The translations under genes were made by a program, and so were the position numbers. DNA of 64,000 nt from Bacillus massilinigeriensis (GTDB lineage: Bacteria; Bacillota; Bacilli; Bacillales; Cytobacillaceae). The notes beneath the pieces were generated by a model, which was not told the DNA's origin, searched no databases, and saw nothing but the letters and a program-made list of their open reading frames with translations. The DNA is taken from the NCBI RefSeq assembly GCF_900117315.1, contig NZ_LT630337.1, forward strand, positions 257,368-321,367, written 5' to 3'. Shown here piece by piece: positions 27,990-37,208 of the stretch. Numbering within the stretch: the first letter of the stretch is position 1; each line of letters starts with the position of its first letter.

Positions 27990-28033
27990 CTCTCCTTAGT
28001 TTTTTTTCGTGGGATGGTTACGAACCACGTTCG
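27990..28033 (-). promoter_or_regulatory. PreQ1-I riboswitch controlling queT
   Basis: On the minus strand CGTGGTTCGTAACC is followed by ATCCCACG, an A-rich tract and CTAAGGAG. This matches the preQ1 class I H-type pseudoknot: stem 1, the conserved loop and the A-rich tail, whose end overlaps the ribosome binding site AAGGAG. The overlap implies translational repression when preQ1 is bound. Confidence 0.87.
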
Positions 28034-28052
28034 AGCTATGCCCGAAGGTTTT

Positions 28053-28081
28053 ATTATAATACACAAATACTACTCTGTCAT
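28053..28081 (-). promoter_or_regulatory. Predicted queT promoter
   Basis: On the minus strand ATGACA (28076-28081) and TATAAT (28053-28058) are 17 bases apart. Initiation would fall just ahead of the riboswitch. Confidence 0.65.
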
Positions 28082-28204
28082 CCCAAGATTTTAAGGAATC
28101 TTGCCTCCGAAAAACTATAAATATAGAAAAAACGCAACCTTTTAGTTTCAATAACCGTCTAATAACTGTTATATTTAGGAAAATTAGTAGAATAGGGGAT
28201 TCAA

Positions 28205-28616
28205 ATGATAAAGATATTATTTACGGGGTTTATGTTACTTGTCCTCATGCTTTCGCCATTCCATAATGCATCTGCACAAAAGGAGAATCTGTTTACACCG
28301 AAGATCATACAGGCTGGTAGTCGCACAACATATGAAATGAATCTAAAAATGGAGAAGGATGGTTCTTTCCAAATAACCTCTACGGCAAAGGTGAAAAATA
28401 TTTCAAATGACACTTGGGATGAGATTCCCTTTTCCTTTATTCCAAATGTGTTTTCCAAGGATTATTATCCTAACAAGTATCCAATGGCTATCTAAATATA
28501 TTGATTTTGGAGCCAATCAAGAACCGAAGGCTAAAAGCTTCTCAAGCATAGAACCCATTTCAAGAGGGGAATTTGCAGATATAGTATATAAGATTTTGAC
28601 TAGTAGATGGAATTAA
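28205..28616 (+). pseudogene. Decayed secreted protein gene, probably an M1-type metallopeptidase remnant
   Basis: The first frame (28205-28495) encodes a signal peptide (ILFTGFMLLVLMLSPFHNASA) and about 70 residues including YEMNLKMEKDGSF and DEIPFSFIPNVFSKD, which resemble the N-terminal beta domain of Bacillus M1-family peptidases, then stops. A second frame (to 28616) adds a short tail GEFADIVYKILTSRWN. The HEXXH catalytic part is absent, so a large internal deletion is likely. The family guess is tentative. Confidence 0.5.
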
Positions 28617-28691
28617 GTACTAGTTGTAAATAACTTAATGAGAAAAAGTCAGGGAGAGAAATCAAAGTAAAGGATTTCTCTCCCTAATAAT

Positions 28692-29180
28692 TTATAGCAT
28701 TAATTGATAGTAGGAAACATCCTGCCATTTACCAAACTTGAATCCGACCTCTTTAATCGTACCAACATAGGTAAATCCAAGGTTCTCATGAATTTTAATA
28801 CTTCCATCGTTTCCACTTGTAATTAAACTTATGATGGTATGAAAGCCTAGTTCTCTTGCTCTTACGATAATTTCCCTCATTAAAGCAGTTCCAATCCCTT
28901 TTCCTCTGAACTTTTCTGATAGATAAACGGAAAGCTCCGTAGTCTTTGAATAGGCACGCTTTTTATTATAGGGTGATAAACAGCAATAACCAGCAATCTG
29001 ACCATCCTCTTCAGCAACAATCAAAGGGTACTGTCCCCCATGCTCAGCAAACCATACTTTTCGCTGCTCCAAGGTTTGTTTTTCTAAATCAAATGTGGCA
29101 GTAAGGTTGGCGATGGCATCATTATATATTTCTAGCATTTCCGGTAGGTCATCATCGATAGCTTCACGAATGGTAATCAT
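28692..29180 (-). CDS. GNAT-family N-acetyltransferase (phosphinothricin acetyltransferase type)
   Basis: The 162-residue cytoplasmic acetyltransferase has the acetyl-CoA loop RGKGIGTALMREI near residue 85 and the Pat-type opening IREAIDDDLPEMLEIYNDAI with FDLEKQTLEQRKVWF. I start at the Met preceding ITIREAI (29180), because GGAGGGG lies directly upstream. The substrate is probably an amine or amino-acid analogue; a resistance role is only possible. Confidence 0.87.
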   Translation of the reverse strand: MITIREAIDDDLPEMLEIYNDAIANLTATFDLEKQTLEQRKVWFAEHGGQYPLIVAEEDGQIAGYCCLSPYNKKRAYSKTTELSVYLSEKFRGKGIGTALMREIIVRARELGFHTIISLITSGNDGSIKIHENLGFTYVGTIKEVGFKFGKWQDVSYYQLML

Positions 29181-29446
29181 ATGTCCCCTCCTTTGTTTTA
29201 GGTTTTGATTAATGACAAAAATAAGTGTCATGTGTGAAAGAACTATTATATGATTGATATAGCAAACTTTAACTCTAATTATCAAAATAATCAATATCTA
29301 AGGTAGAGGAGCTAAAGATCCTTTTCATTATTACTTAGTAGGAATGGTTTTCTGGGATGAACTAAGCAGATTATGTAAATGTTTTGGCAATATGAGATGA
29401 TGCGATACAATGATATTTTGAAATAAAGTATTAGGAGTGACACTAG

Positions 29447-29680
29447 GTGTATTTAACATTAGAAGAAACGGCTGAATTTTTATCGGTATCCCTTGCTTAT
29501 GTGGAGAGTTTAATACTACAGGGGAAAATCCGAGTCATCCATGACAGTGACGGAACAGTGTTGGTAAATAAGGAGCAGTTCAATACACATTTTAAGCAAT
29601 TAGAAAAATATAAAAAGTTAGTAGAGGAATTGGCTAATGAACCCATTCCAGAGGATAGAGATATTAAGGATGAGGATTAA
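29447..29680 (+). CDS. Small helix-turn-helix (excisionase-type) protein
   Basis: This 77-residue protein starts MYLTLEETAEFLSVSLAYVESLILQGKI, the winged-helix HTH_17 pattern of excisionase or MerR-like DNA-binding proteins, with an acidic C-terminus. The start is GTG after TTAGGAG. There is no integrase nearby, so it is probably a small regulator or adaptor rather than a phage excisionase. Confidence 0.65.
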   Translation: MYLTLEETAEFLSVSLAYVESLILQGKIRVIHDSDGTVLVNKEQFNTHFKQLEKYKKLVEELANEPIPEDRDIKDED

Positions 29681-29796
29681 TTATATTTAATACTAGGAAA
29701 AGAATGAATTGTAGTAGTGATCGCTTGGTATATTTTGGACTACTGTAGCTAAACCTAAGGTGGAAATTGCCATCCAAAGGGAGGTTTAACCTTGTT

Positions 29797-30375
29797 ATGT
29801 TAGGTGGCCTTGAGCTTCAAAGTCCAGATATATTAAGTTTTGCTGGTATGGAGTCTGTTGTATTCTATTTTACAATTTATTCTTTTCTGGGTTGGATCAT
29901 TGAAAACTGCTATAGCTTTTTAACAAAACGGATATTTTTTAAGCCCAACTTTTTCATTGGCCCATTGAAGCCAATGTATGGCTTTGCTCCTGTTTTGCTC
30001 ATTTTTATGATTAGGCCTAACATACATTGGGTTTTTATTCTGATTTTTTGTTTAGTGGTTCCTACTCTGGTCGAGTATATTAGTGGGTATTTATTAGAAA
30101 GGTTTTTTCATAGGCAATGGTGGGATTATTCGGGGATTCCTATGCAGCTGCATGGGCATATTTGTTTGCCGTTCTCAATTTGTTGGTTTGTTCTGTCTAT
30201 TTTCTGTTTGCAGTACATTCACCCCCTCATTGTTTCCATCTATGAAAGTCTTGAAACCGTATGGGTTTGGCTGTGTCCAGTTGTTCTTGCTTACCTACTG
30301 CTAGAGCTATATTTGGCAGTTCGTAGACATTCATATCTTGATGTGACCGTCATGAAATCTACCGATTCAATTTAA
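29797..30375 (+). CDS. CmpB-like putative ABC transporter membrane protein (PF06541 type)
   Basis: The 192-residue membrane protein has about five helices and the characteristic FYFTIYSFLGWIIENCY segment, RIFFKPNFFIGPLKPMYGF, and WWDYSGIPMQLHGHICLP. Members are annotated as type IV ABC membrane proteins, but biochemical proof is thin. GGGAGG lies 13 bases before ATG 29797; no closer start keeps the frame. Confidence 0.75.
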   Translation: MLGGLELQSPDILSFAGMESVVFYFTIYSFLGWIIENCYSFLTKRIFFKPNFFIGPLKPMYGFAPVLLIFMIRPNIHWVFILIFCLVVPTLVEYISGYLLERFFHRQWWDYSGIPMQLHGHICLPFSICWFVLSIFCLQYIHPLIVSIYESLETVWVWLCPVVLAYLLLELYLAVRRHSYLDVTVMKSTDSI

Positions 30376-30421
30376 TCATGGCAATTATTCAGATGTGATT
30401 CAAAAAAAGATGTTTAATAAT

Positions 30422-30457
30422 AAAAACAACAAGAGGGAATTCCCCCTTGTTGTTTTT
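30422..30457. terminator. Bidirectional terminator between the CmpB-like gene and brnQ
   Basis: AAAAACAACAAG.GGG pairs with CCCCCTTGTTGTTTTT around GAATT; it serves the convergent genes. Confidence 0.85.
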
Positions 30458-30477
30458 ATGTGGAGCCTAACACTCAA

Positions 30478-31800
30478 TCAACCCTCACCTTCCAAATATT
30501 GGGAGGTGCCTGTCACCTTAACTCCAAATCCCATTCCGATTAATGTTCCAACTATAGCAGGGACAACCCATTCTAATCCGTAGCTGGAGAATGGAAGTAC
30601 CTCTCTCATTGTTTGAAGCGGACCTAAGTCAACGCCAAATGCGCTTAATCCTCCGAGACAAGCAAATACTCCAGTAAATAGAACTGTGCTGCCATAAACG
30701 GCTCTAGTATTTTTAAAATAACGATTAAAGAATGTAAGTGCAATTAATACAATGGTTATTGGATAAGCAGTTACTAAGAAAGGAACTGAAAATTTAAGTA
30801 TTTGGTTTAGACCTAAATTGGAAAGGGTAAATCCCACAAGTGTAACAGCTAAAACAATCCATTTATAACTGATCTTAGGCATTAGTTTTGAAAAATACTG
30901 ACCACATGCTGTCGTCAACCCGACCACCGTTGTGAAACATGCTAATGTAAAGATGAGTCCTAATAATACCTTACCACTTGTACCAAATAATACAGTTGAA
31001 GCATTTGATAAAATATCGGTTCCATTATCGAATGAACCACTTCCGGCCATCTTTACCCCAATCATGCCAAGACTAACATAGACAAGAGCAAGTAATGACC
31101 CTGCAATAACCCCAGCCTTTAATGTATATTTTGTTAATTGCTTTCTATCTTTAACACCTTTTTGTCCGATGGCAGTAAGAATTACTATGCCGAATGCTAA
31201 CGAAGCAAGGGCATCCATCGTATTATATCCTTCAATAAAGCCCTTGGAGAAGGCACCTTTTTCATAGGCTACAGAAGGAGCTAAGAAGGATGTATCCAAT
31301 TTAACAAAACCAACAACACATAAGATGACCATAGAGACAAGTAATATAGGTGTAATAAATCGACCTAAATATTTTTCCATATTAGTAGGATTAAGACTGA
31401 TAAAATAAACAAGAGCAAAGAATACAACGGAATATAGAAATAAAACAAGTGAAGAGTTTCCGACGTGAATAAACGGTTTTAATCCTGTCTCAAAAGCTAC
31501 ATTCGCGTTTCTTGGAATGGCTAGAAATGGTCCAATGCTCAGATATACAATCACCATAAAAATAGTACTGAAAACTGGATGTACCCGATTCCCAATCGTT
31601 TGAACCCCGCCCTTAACAAGAGAAATGGCTAAGATAACAACAAACGGTAGCCCTACACCTGTTAGAACAAATCCAGAAATAGCAAGCCAAAAGGATGTGC
31701 CTGATTGGACTCCTAAAAAGGGAGGAAAGATTAAGTTACCTGCCCCGAAGTACATCGAAAAAAGCATAAGTCCGATAAATAATGTGTCGCGTTTTTTCAT
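30478..31800 (-). CDS. brnQ: BrnQ branched-chain amino acid:cation symporter
   Basis: This 440-residue protein has 12 hydrophobic segments and the LIVCS-family start LFIGLMLFSMYFGAGNLIFPPFLG, importing Leu, Ile and Val with Na+ or H+. A T-box leader upstream matches this role. The last codons (VTGTSQYLEGEG) run through a copy of the GTGACAGGCACC repeat also seen at 21510 and 26818, so the C-terminal tail is repeat-derived. Confidence 0.95.
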   Translation of the reverse strand: MKKRDTLFIGLMLFSMYFGAGNLIFPPFLGVQSGTSFWLAISGFVLTGVGLPFVVILAISLVKGGVQTIGNRVHPVFSTIFMVIVYLSIGPFLAIPRNANVAFETGLKPFIHVGNSSLVLFLYSVVFFALVYFISLNPTNMEKYLGRFITPILLVSMVILCVVGFVKLDTSFLAPSVAYEKGAFSKGFIEGYNTMDALASLAFGIVILTAIGQKGVKDRKQLTKYTLKAGVIAGSLLALVYVSLGMIGVKMAGSGSFDNGTDILSNASTVLFGTSGKVLLGLIFTLACFTTVVGLTTACGQYFSKLMPKISYKWIVLAVTLVGFTLSNLGLNQILKFSVPFLVTAYPITIVLIALTFFNRYFKNTRAVYGSTVLFTGVFACLGGLSAFGVDLGPLQTMREVLPFSSYGLEWVVPAIVGTLIGMGFGVKVTGTSQYLEGEG

Positions 31801-31861
31801 TTTTAAATCTCTCCTCTAAACATCAAATTTGGCAAGTGACAGCTTACCTCCTATTTATAGA

Positions 31862-32122
31862 AATAAAAAAACTCGTCCCCAAACAAGGGACGAGTTTGTA
31901 CTCGCGTTACCACCCTAATTCCGCAATTTAAAACTTTTTTGCGGCGCTCTAGTCAACGTACTGTCATACGCGTTCCTTTGTAACGGAGGATAACCCGTCA
32001 AAGCTTACTAGCCTTCAGCTTTGCATCTCAGAGATGATCTTCAGATAGAACCTATTCATCGACTCCCACCAAATGCCGACTCTCTAAAGAATAGAGTTTC
32101 TTACTTACTCTTCTCGTCACTG
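31862..32122 (-). promoter_or_regulatory. T-box riboswitch leader of brnQ
   Basis: Read on the minus strand it contains, in order, a stem I region starting GACGAGAAGAGTAAG, the distal-loop motif AGAGAGTCGG, the conserved T-box AGGGTGGTAACGCGAG (31901-31916), and a terminator with arms AAACTCGTCCC and GGGACGAGTTT plus T run (31862-31897). Uncharged tRNA would bind and stabilise the antiterminator. The specifier is not certain; GAAGATCATC near 32040 suggests AUC (Ile). Confidence 0.92.
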
Positions 32123-32508
32123 ATTTTTGTTAATGCATTTAATTTACCATAATAAAAATACTATGTCAATATATTTTGATTGTTAACTTTTTTCTAATAA
32201 TTCTCATATATACTGGTTAATATTAAGGAAAAATAATTGAATCAAATCAAATATATAAAAGTAGAATAATATAATAATTATTCATTAATATATTAAAAAT
32301 CGATTGTTTTATGAGCTTTTTGCAAAAAGGATTGCACGAAAAATGTGAAAAGATTGTGAAGGGCTAAGATAGCGATTTATTAAAAAACCTTGTCATTACT
32401 GAGTTTATTGGAAAATATTCGAAAGAATATGTAATGAAAAGAATTATTTCATGCATATTTATTGTTGTACATTGGAAATAGTTATGTTAGTATTGGGTTA
32501 GAAATTAA

Positions 32509-32522
32509 TGCAAACGATTTCA
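32509..32522 (+). promoter_or_regulatory. CcpA cre site ahead of the sugar operon
   Basis: TGCAAACGATTTCA fits the Bacillus cre consensus TGNAANCGNTNNCA at every fixed position. It lies 158 bp before the binding-protein ATG. It could also be an operator of the LacI-type regulator encoded at 35996. Confidence 0.65.
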
Positions 32523-32636
32523 TTAATTTCATTAACCGAAAATCGTTACGAGGTGACAGTAGACTATAACTGCTAATTAGATAGCAAGATCTCCCTTTTA
32601 TTATGCTAGTAAAATATAGCGGTTCGTTTACTCATT

Positions 32637-32654
32637 TGCGCAAACGATTTCTCA
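32637..32654 (+). promoter_or_regulatory. LacI-family operator-like site
   Basis: TGCGCAAACGATTTCTCA shares the core CAAACGATTTC with the cre-like site at 32509. An inverted AAAATCGTT occurs at 32540-32548. The site lies 26 bp upstream of the start codon, so binding would block transcription or translation start. Confidence 0.55.
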
Positions 32655-32679
32655 AACACACAAAATTGGGGGTAATAAG

Positions 32680-33981
32680 ATGCAAAAGAAAAAATTACTG
32701 ACCGGAGTCTTATCTTCTGTAGTACTTTCAAGTGTTATTCTTGCGGGCTGTTCATCAGGAGACTCAGGTAAAGAATCAAAAAGTGATCAAGAAAAAGTTA
32801 CTTTAGATGTTTTCCAATTTAAAGTAGAGTTCAAAGATCAATTTGAAAAAGTTGCAGAAAAATACGAGAAAGAAAACAAAAATGTTGACATCAACATCAC
32901 AACTGTTGGTGGCGGCGAAGATTACGGTGCAGCATTAAAATCTAAATTTGCATCTGGTAAAGAGCCAGCTATCTACAACATCGGTGGACCACAAGACGTT
33001 GAGGATTGGAAAGCTAAATTAGCTGACCTATCTGATACAAAAGCAGCAGCAGCAGCTCTTGAAGGAACACTTGAAGGTGTTAAAACAGATGGAAAAACTT
33101 TAGGTTTACCATACAACCAAGAAGGTTATGGATTCCTATATAATAAAGCAGTATTTGAAAAAGCTAGAATTGACCCAGCAAGCATCAAAGATTTTGCTAG
33201 CTTAGAAGCAGCAGTTAAAACATTGGATTCTAAGAAAAAAGATTTAGGTCTTGAAGCAGTATTCGCATTACCTGGTAAAGAAAAATGGGTAACTGGTTTA
33301 CACTTATCTAATGCTTTCTTAGCTCCAGAATTCGATAACAATGTTTTAAATTCTTTCAACGCAAAAACAGTTGAATTCAAATATTCTGATGCATTCAAGA
33401 AGGTTCTTGACTTACAAAACAATTATTCTGTACAACCAACTGTAAGCCTTGACTATTCAAAACAAGTTGAAGAATTATTCTCATTACAAAAAGTTGCTAT
33501 CATTGAACAAGGTAACTGGGTATATGGTTCAATCGCAGGTGTTGATGAAGAATTTGCAAATAACAGCGTAGGTTTACTACCAATTCCAGTTGAAGGCTAC
33601 AAAGGTGACTCAATCCCTGTAGGTATCCCAATGTACTGGGGAGTTAACAGCAATAAAGACGAAGCTACTGTAAAAGCTGCAAAAGAATTCTTAGACTGGT
33701 TATACACTTCTGAAGACGGTAAAAATACTGTATTAGAAGACTTTAAATTTATCCCTGCATACCAAGATTATGATGTATCAAAAATCTCTGACCCAATCTC
33801 TAAAGCTGTTTACCAATATGCTTTAGATGGAAAAACTATTGGCTGGACATTCATGGGATATCCAACTGGTTGGGGAGAAAACCAACTTGGTGTTAACATT
33901 CAAAAATATTTAAGCGATAAAGCATCTTGGGATGAAGTTGTTAAAGCTTCAAAAGATGAGTGGGCAAAAGCTAGAAAATAA
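32680..33981 (+). CDS. CUT1-type sugar ABC transporter substrate-binding lipoprotein
   Basis: The 433-residue lipoprotein has a signal peptide ending LAGC (Cys23) and the extracellular sugar-binding fold of family 1 solute-binding proteins (VDINITTVGGGEDYGAALKSKFASG; DVEDWKAKLADLSD). It should bind an oligosaccharide and hand it to the two permeases downstream. Codon choice is biased toward frequently used codons, suggesting high expression. No ATPase gene is adjacent, so it probably shares an MsmX-like ATPase. Confidence 0.92.
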   Translation: MQKKKLLTGVLSSVVLSSVILAGCSSGDSGKESKSDQEKVTLDVFQFKVEFKDQFEKVAEKYEKENKNVDINITTVGGGEDYGAALKSKFASGKEPAIYNIGGPQDVEDWKAKLADLSDTKAAAAALEGTLEGVKTDGKTLGLPYNQEGYGFLYNKAVFEKARIDPASIKDFASLEAAVKTLDSKKKDLGLEAVFALPGKEKWVTGLHLSNAFLAPEFDNNVLNSFNAKTVEFKYSDAFKKVLDLQNNYSVQPTVSLDYSKQVEELFSLQKVAIIEQGNWVYGSIAGVDEEFANNSVGLLPIPVEGYKGDSIPVGIPMYWGVNSNKDEATVKAAKEFLDWLYTSEDGKNTVLEDFKFIPAYQDYDVSKISDPISKAVYQYALDGKTIGWTFMGYPTGWGENQLGVNIQKYLSDKASWDEVVKASKDEWAKARK

Positions 33982-34010
33982 TTATTTTGATCTAAGATAG
34001 ATTTGCTTAG

Positions 34011-34047
34011 AAAACAAAGTAGCTGCCCCTTAGCTACTTTGTTTTCT
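34011..34047 (+). terminator. Intra-operon hairpin after the binding-protein gene
   Basis: AAAACAAAGTAGCT pairs with AGCTACTTTGTTTT. Sitting between the binding protein and the permeases, it probably acts as a partial terminator or mRNA stabiliser, giving excess binding protein. Confidence 0.75.
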
Positions 34048-34110
34048 CTATAATATACCTCTATTATGCCTCAATGTTCTATCTTTAGAAAAATTTGGAG
34101 GGAAAACTTT

Positions 34111-34971
34111 ATGCGTACTCGGGATTTATCCTATTGGCTATTTCTAGCCCCCGTACTTGTTGCACTTACTTTAGTTGTTATCATTCCTTTACTATTTGGG
34201 GTTTACTATTCCTTTACTGATTGGAATGGAATTGAAGCGAATGCATTTGTCGGGTTCCAAAACTACATCGATTTATTCCATGATACTGAATTTATGGACT
34301 CATTATGGTTTACAGTGAAGTTTTCGGTAGTATCTATTATTCTAATTAATATTATCGGGCTAAGTTTAGCGCTAATTGTTGTTTCTAAAATTAAATCTAA
34401 TCATTTCTTAAGAACAATCTTCTTCATGCCTAACCTAATTGGAGGATTAATCTTAGGATTTATCTGGCAATTTATTTTTACAAAAGTATTCAATGGTATT
34501 GGGGAGCTTATGGGAATTGAAAGCTTAATGGGTTGGCTTTCTACAACCGAAACAGGTTTCTGGGGTATGGTTATCCTCATGAGCTGGCAAATGTCCGGAT
34601 ATATCATGATTATCTATATTTCATATCTTGAAGGTTTACCTGGAGAATTACTTGAAGCAGCTGAGATTGATGGGACAAACACTTTGCAAAAGTTCCGCTA
34701 CATTATTTTCCCATTAGTTGCTCCAGCATTCACAGTAAGCTTGTTCTTAACATTATCTAATACATTTAAGCTTTATGATCAAAACTTATCCTTAACTGCA
34801 GGTGGACCTTATAATTCAACACAAATGGTCGCTATGGAAATCTTTAAAACCGCCTTCAGTGAAAATGAAATGGCCTACGCATCAGCGAAAGCAGTTGTCT
34901 TCTTTATCATTGTTGCTGTCATATCATTAACACAGACATATATCAATAAGAAAAGGGAGGTCGAAATGTAA
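34111..34971 (+). CDS. Sugar ABC transporter permease (MalF/UgpA type)
   Basis: The 286-residue permease has six membrane helices and the EAA loop LEAAEIDGTNTLQKFRYIIFPLVAP near residue 190. I start at ATG 34111, preceded by TTGGAGGG. It overlaps the next permease by one base. Confidence 0.92.
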   Translation: MRTRDLSYWLFLAPVLVALTLVVIIPLLFGVYYSFTDWNGIEANAFVGFQNYIDLFHDTEFMDSLWFTVKFSVVSIILINIIGLSLALIVVSKIKSNHFLRTIFFMPNLIGGLILGFIWQFIFTKVFNGIGELMGIESLMGWLSTTETGFWGMVILMSWQMSGYIMIIYISYLEGLPGELLEAAEIDGTNTLQKFRYIIFPLVAPAFTVSLFLTLSNTFKLYDQNLSLTAGGPYNSTQMVAMEIFKTAFSENEMAYASAKAVVFFIIVAVISLTQTYINKKREVEM

Positions 34972-35786
34972 TGGGCAGAAAGTATAATTTTCCAGTTGAA
35001 GTTTTAGGTGTTATTTTAGGCCTATTATGGATCGCTCCTTTTTACTTAATGATTGTAAACTCTTTTAAAACAAAAAGGGAAATGTTCTCGGATGTATTAA
35101 AGTTACCTGAAGATTTTACGTTTGATAACTACGTAGAGGCTTTTACACAACTAGAGTTTCTTAAAACATTTATGAACTCATTAATTATTACAGTTGTAAG
35201 TGTTGTAATTATTATCCTTTTCTCTTCCATGGCAGCATATGCTTTATCTCGTGCAAAAGGGAAAGTAAGTACAATCATCTTCTTTATCTTTGTAGCAGCT
35301 ATGTTGATTCCTTTCCAATCAGTTATGATTCCATTAATCACGCTTTTTGGTAAGTTTGAAATGTTAAACCGAGCAGGAATCATCTTTATGTACTTAGGAT
35401 TTGGAAGTAGCTTATCTATCTTCCTTTACCACGGAACTCTTGGTGGGATTTCAAAATCATTAGACGAGGCTGCAACCATCGATGGTGCAAATAAATTTCA
35501 GATTTTCTGGTATATCATTTTCCCAATGCTTAAGCCAATATCTGTTACTGTAGCAATCTTAAATACCATTTGGATTTGGAATGACTATCTATTACCATCA
35601 CTTGTAATTAACCAAGAAGGAATGCAAACAATTCCACTTAGAATGTTCTTCTTCTTCGGTGAATATACGAAACAATGGCATTTAGCATTGGCTGGTTTAA
35701 CCATCGCCATCATACCAGTAATAATTGCTTACTTCTTTGCGCAAAAGCAAATTATTAAAGGTGTATCTGAAGGGGCAGTTAAATAG
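34971..35786 (+). CDS. Sugar ABC transporter permease (MalG/UgpE type)
   Basis: The 271-residue permease has six helices and the EAA loop LDEAATIDGANKFQIFWYIIFPMLKP near residue 165. It forms the heterodimeric channel with the preceding permease. The ribosome binding site AGGGAGG lies inside the upstream gene. Confidence 0.92.
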   Translation: MGRKYNFPVEVLGVILGLLWIAPFYLMIVNSFKTKREMFSDVLKLPEDFTFDNYVEAFTQLEFLKTFMNSLIITVVSVVIIILFSSMAAYALSRAKGKVSTIIFFIFVAAMLIPFQSVMIPLITLFGKFEMLNRAGIIFMYLGFGSSLSIFLYHGTLGGISKSLDEAATIDGANKFQIFWYIIFPMLKPISVTVAILNTIWIWNDYLLPSLVINQEGMQTIPLRMFFFFGEYTKQWHLALAGLTIAIIPVIIAYFFAQKQIIKGVSEGAVK

Positions 35787-35821
35787 GACATTTTCCTTAT
35801 AGAAACATAAAATTCATTAAT

Positions 35822-35858
35822 AAAAATCGTTTTCTGTCAATGAATAGTATTCTATAAT
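35822..35858 (+). promoter_or_regulatory. Predicted promoter and operator of the LacI-family gene
   Basis: TATAAT lies at 35853-35858. The upstream AAAAATCGTTTTC (35822-35834) contains the AATCGTT core seen ahead of the sugar operon and overlaps the -35 area, suggesting autoregulation. A related GAAAATCGATTC is at 35943. Confidence 0.45.
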
Positions 35859-35995
35859 GAAGATAGATTACCTTTATCAAAATTTTGTGAATTGGTTTTT
35901 ATTAAGAATTGGATTTCTAGTAGGATTATGTGATTAAGAAATAGAAAATCGATTCACCATGAATAAATACGTAACCAAACCTGGAGGTCATTTTG

Positions 35996-37015
35996 GTGAT
36001 TACGATTAAGGATGTAGCAAAGGAAGCAAATGTTGCACCTTCAACTGTCTCGAGGGTTATAGCTGATAATCCGAGGATAAGTGAAAAAACAAAGAAAAAG
36101 GTTAGAGAGGTAATGGACCGTCTTGGCTATTATCCGAATCTGCAAGCAAGGAGTTTGGCTGCTAAGAGTACGCAAACGATTGGTGTCGTTTTTCCAAACT
36201 CAGGATTTAATTCCTTCCAGAATCCTTTCTTTCCTATTGTCCTACAGGGGATCAGTACAGTAGCCCATTGTAAAAAATATGGAATGTACCTCTCGACTGG
36301 TGCAACAGAAGCTGAAATATATGAAGAAGTCATATCAATGGTTCAAGGGAAGAGGGTAGACGGCATTGTTCTACTCTCATCAAGAACCGATGATAAAACG
36401 ATGCAATACTTGGATGAAGTAGATTTCCCTTTTACGGTTGTAGGAAGGCCCTATGCTAATGAAGGTCAGATTACCTATGTTGATAATGACAATGTGTTCA
36501 TTACAAAGCAGGCAACTAAATATTTAATTGACCTAGGACATGAAAATATCGCCTTTATTGGCGGAAGTAAGGATTTTGTTGTGACTTTAGATCGTCTTAA
36601 TGGATTCAAACAGGCTTTAGCAGAAGCGAACCTTCAATTTAGGGAAGAAAATGTAGTCCATGATATTCAATCAACTGACAAAGGTGAGGAGGTTATTAAA
36701 TCCTTAATTACGATGGAATCTCCTCCAACAGCTCTAGTAACCTTGGATGATTCGATGGCTTATACATTAATCAGTCATCTGGAAAATCTGGACGTTCGAG
36801 TTCCAGAGGATATCTCAATCGTTAGCTTTAACAACTATATGCTTTCTGAGCATTTAAAGCCACCTTTGACTTCAGTAGACATTAGTATTTTTCAATTAGG
36901 CTATGAAGCAACAAATTGTTTGTTAGAAAAACTTGAAAATCCTAATGTTTTACCAAAACGGATTACCATTCCAACAAGACTGATTATCCGCAAGTCGTGC
37001 TCTCCCAATAAGTAA
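35996..37015 (+). CDS. LacI-family transcriptional regulator
   Basis: The 339-residue regulator starts MITIKDVAKEANVAPSTVSRVI, the LacI HTH and hinge, followed by a periplasmic-binding-protein-like sugar domain. GTG 35996 is 8 bases after GGAGG. It follows the CUT1 transporter and probably controls it through the AACGATTT sites. The inducer is unknown. Confidence 0.93.
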   Translation: MITIKDVAKEANVAPSTVSRVIADNPRISEKTKKKVREVMDRLGYYPNLQARSLAAKSTQTIGVVFPNSGFNSFQNPFFPIVLQGISTVAHCKKYGMYLSTGATEAEIYEEVISMVQGKRVDGIVLLSSRTDDKTMQYLDEVDFPFTVVGRPYANEGQITYVDNDNVFITKQATKYLIDLGHENIAFIGGSKDFVVTLDRLNGFKQALAEANLQFREENVVHDIQSTDKGEEVIKSLITMESPPTALVTLDDSMAYTLISHLENLDVRVPEDISIVSFNNYMLSEHLKPPLTSVDISIFQLGYEATNCLLEKLENPNVLPKRITIPTRLIIRKSCSPNK

Positions 37016-37208
37016 TAAAAGGCAGCTGTATCTCTAATAAAAAGAGTCAGTATGCCTTTTTTCTTATTAGCTAATAATAGGGTGTTTGTGATATGATTTA
37101 AAGGAATCACCATCCCTATTTAACCTCATCAATAGCCTCGAATGTACTTCATACATCACAACCTTTTTTATTCCATCCCTATTTTTTATCGAAAGGAGCA
37201 ATAGTCAT

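Noticed and set aside
29447..29680. Phage excisionase
   Set aside because: No integrase, attachment site or other phage gene nearby; kept only as a small HTH protein.
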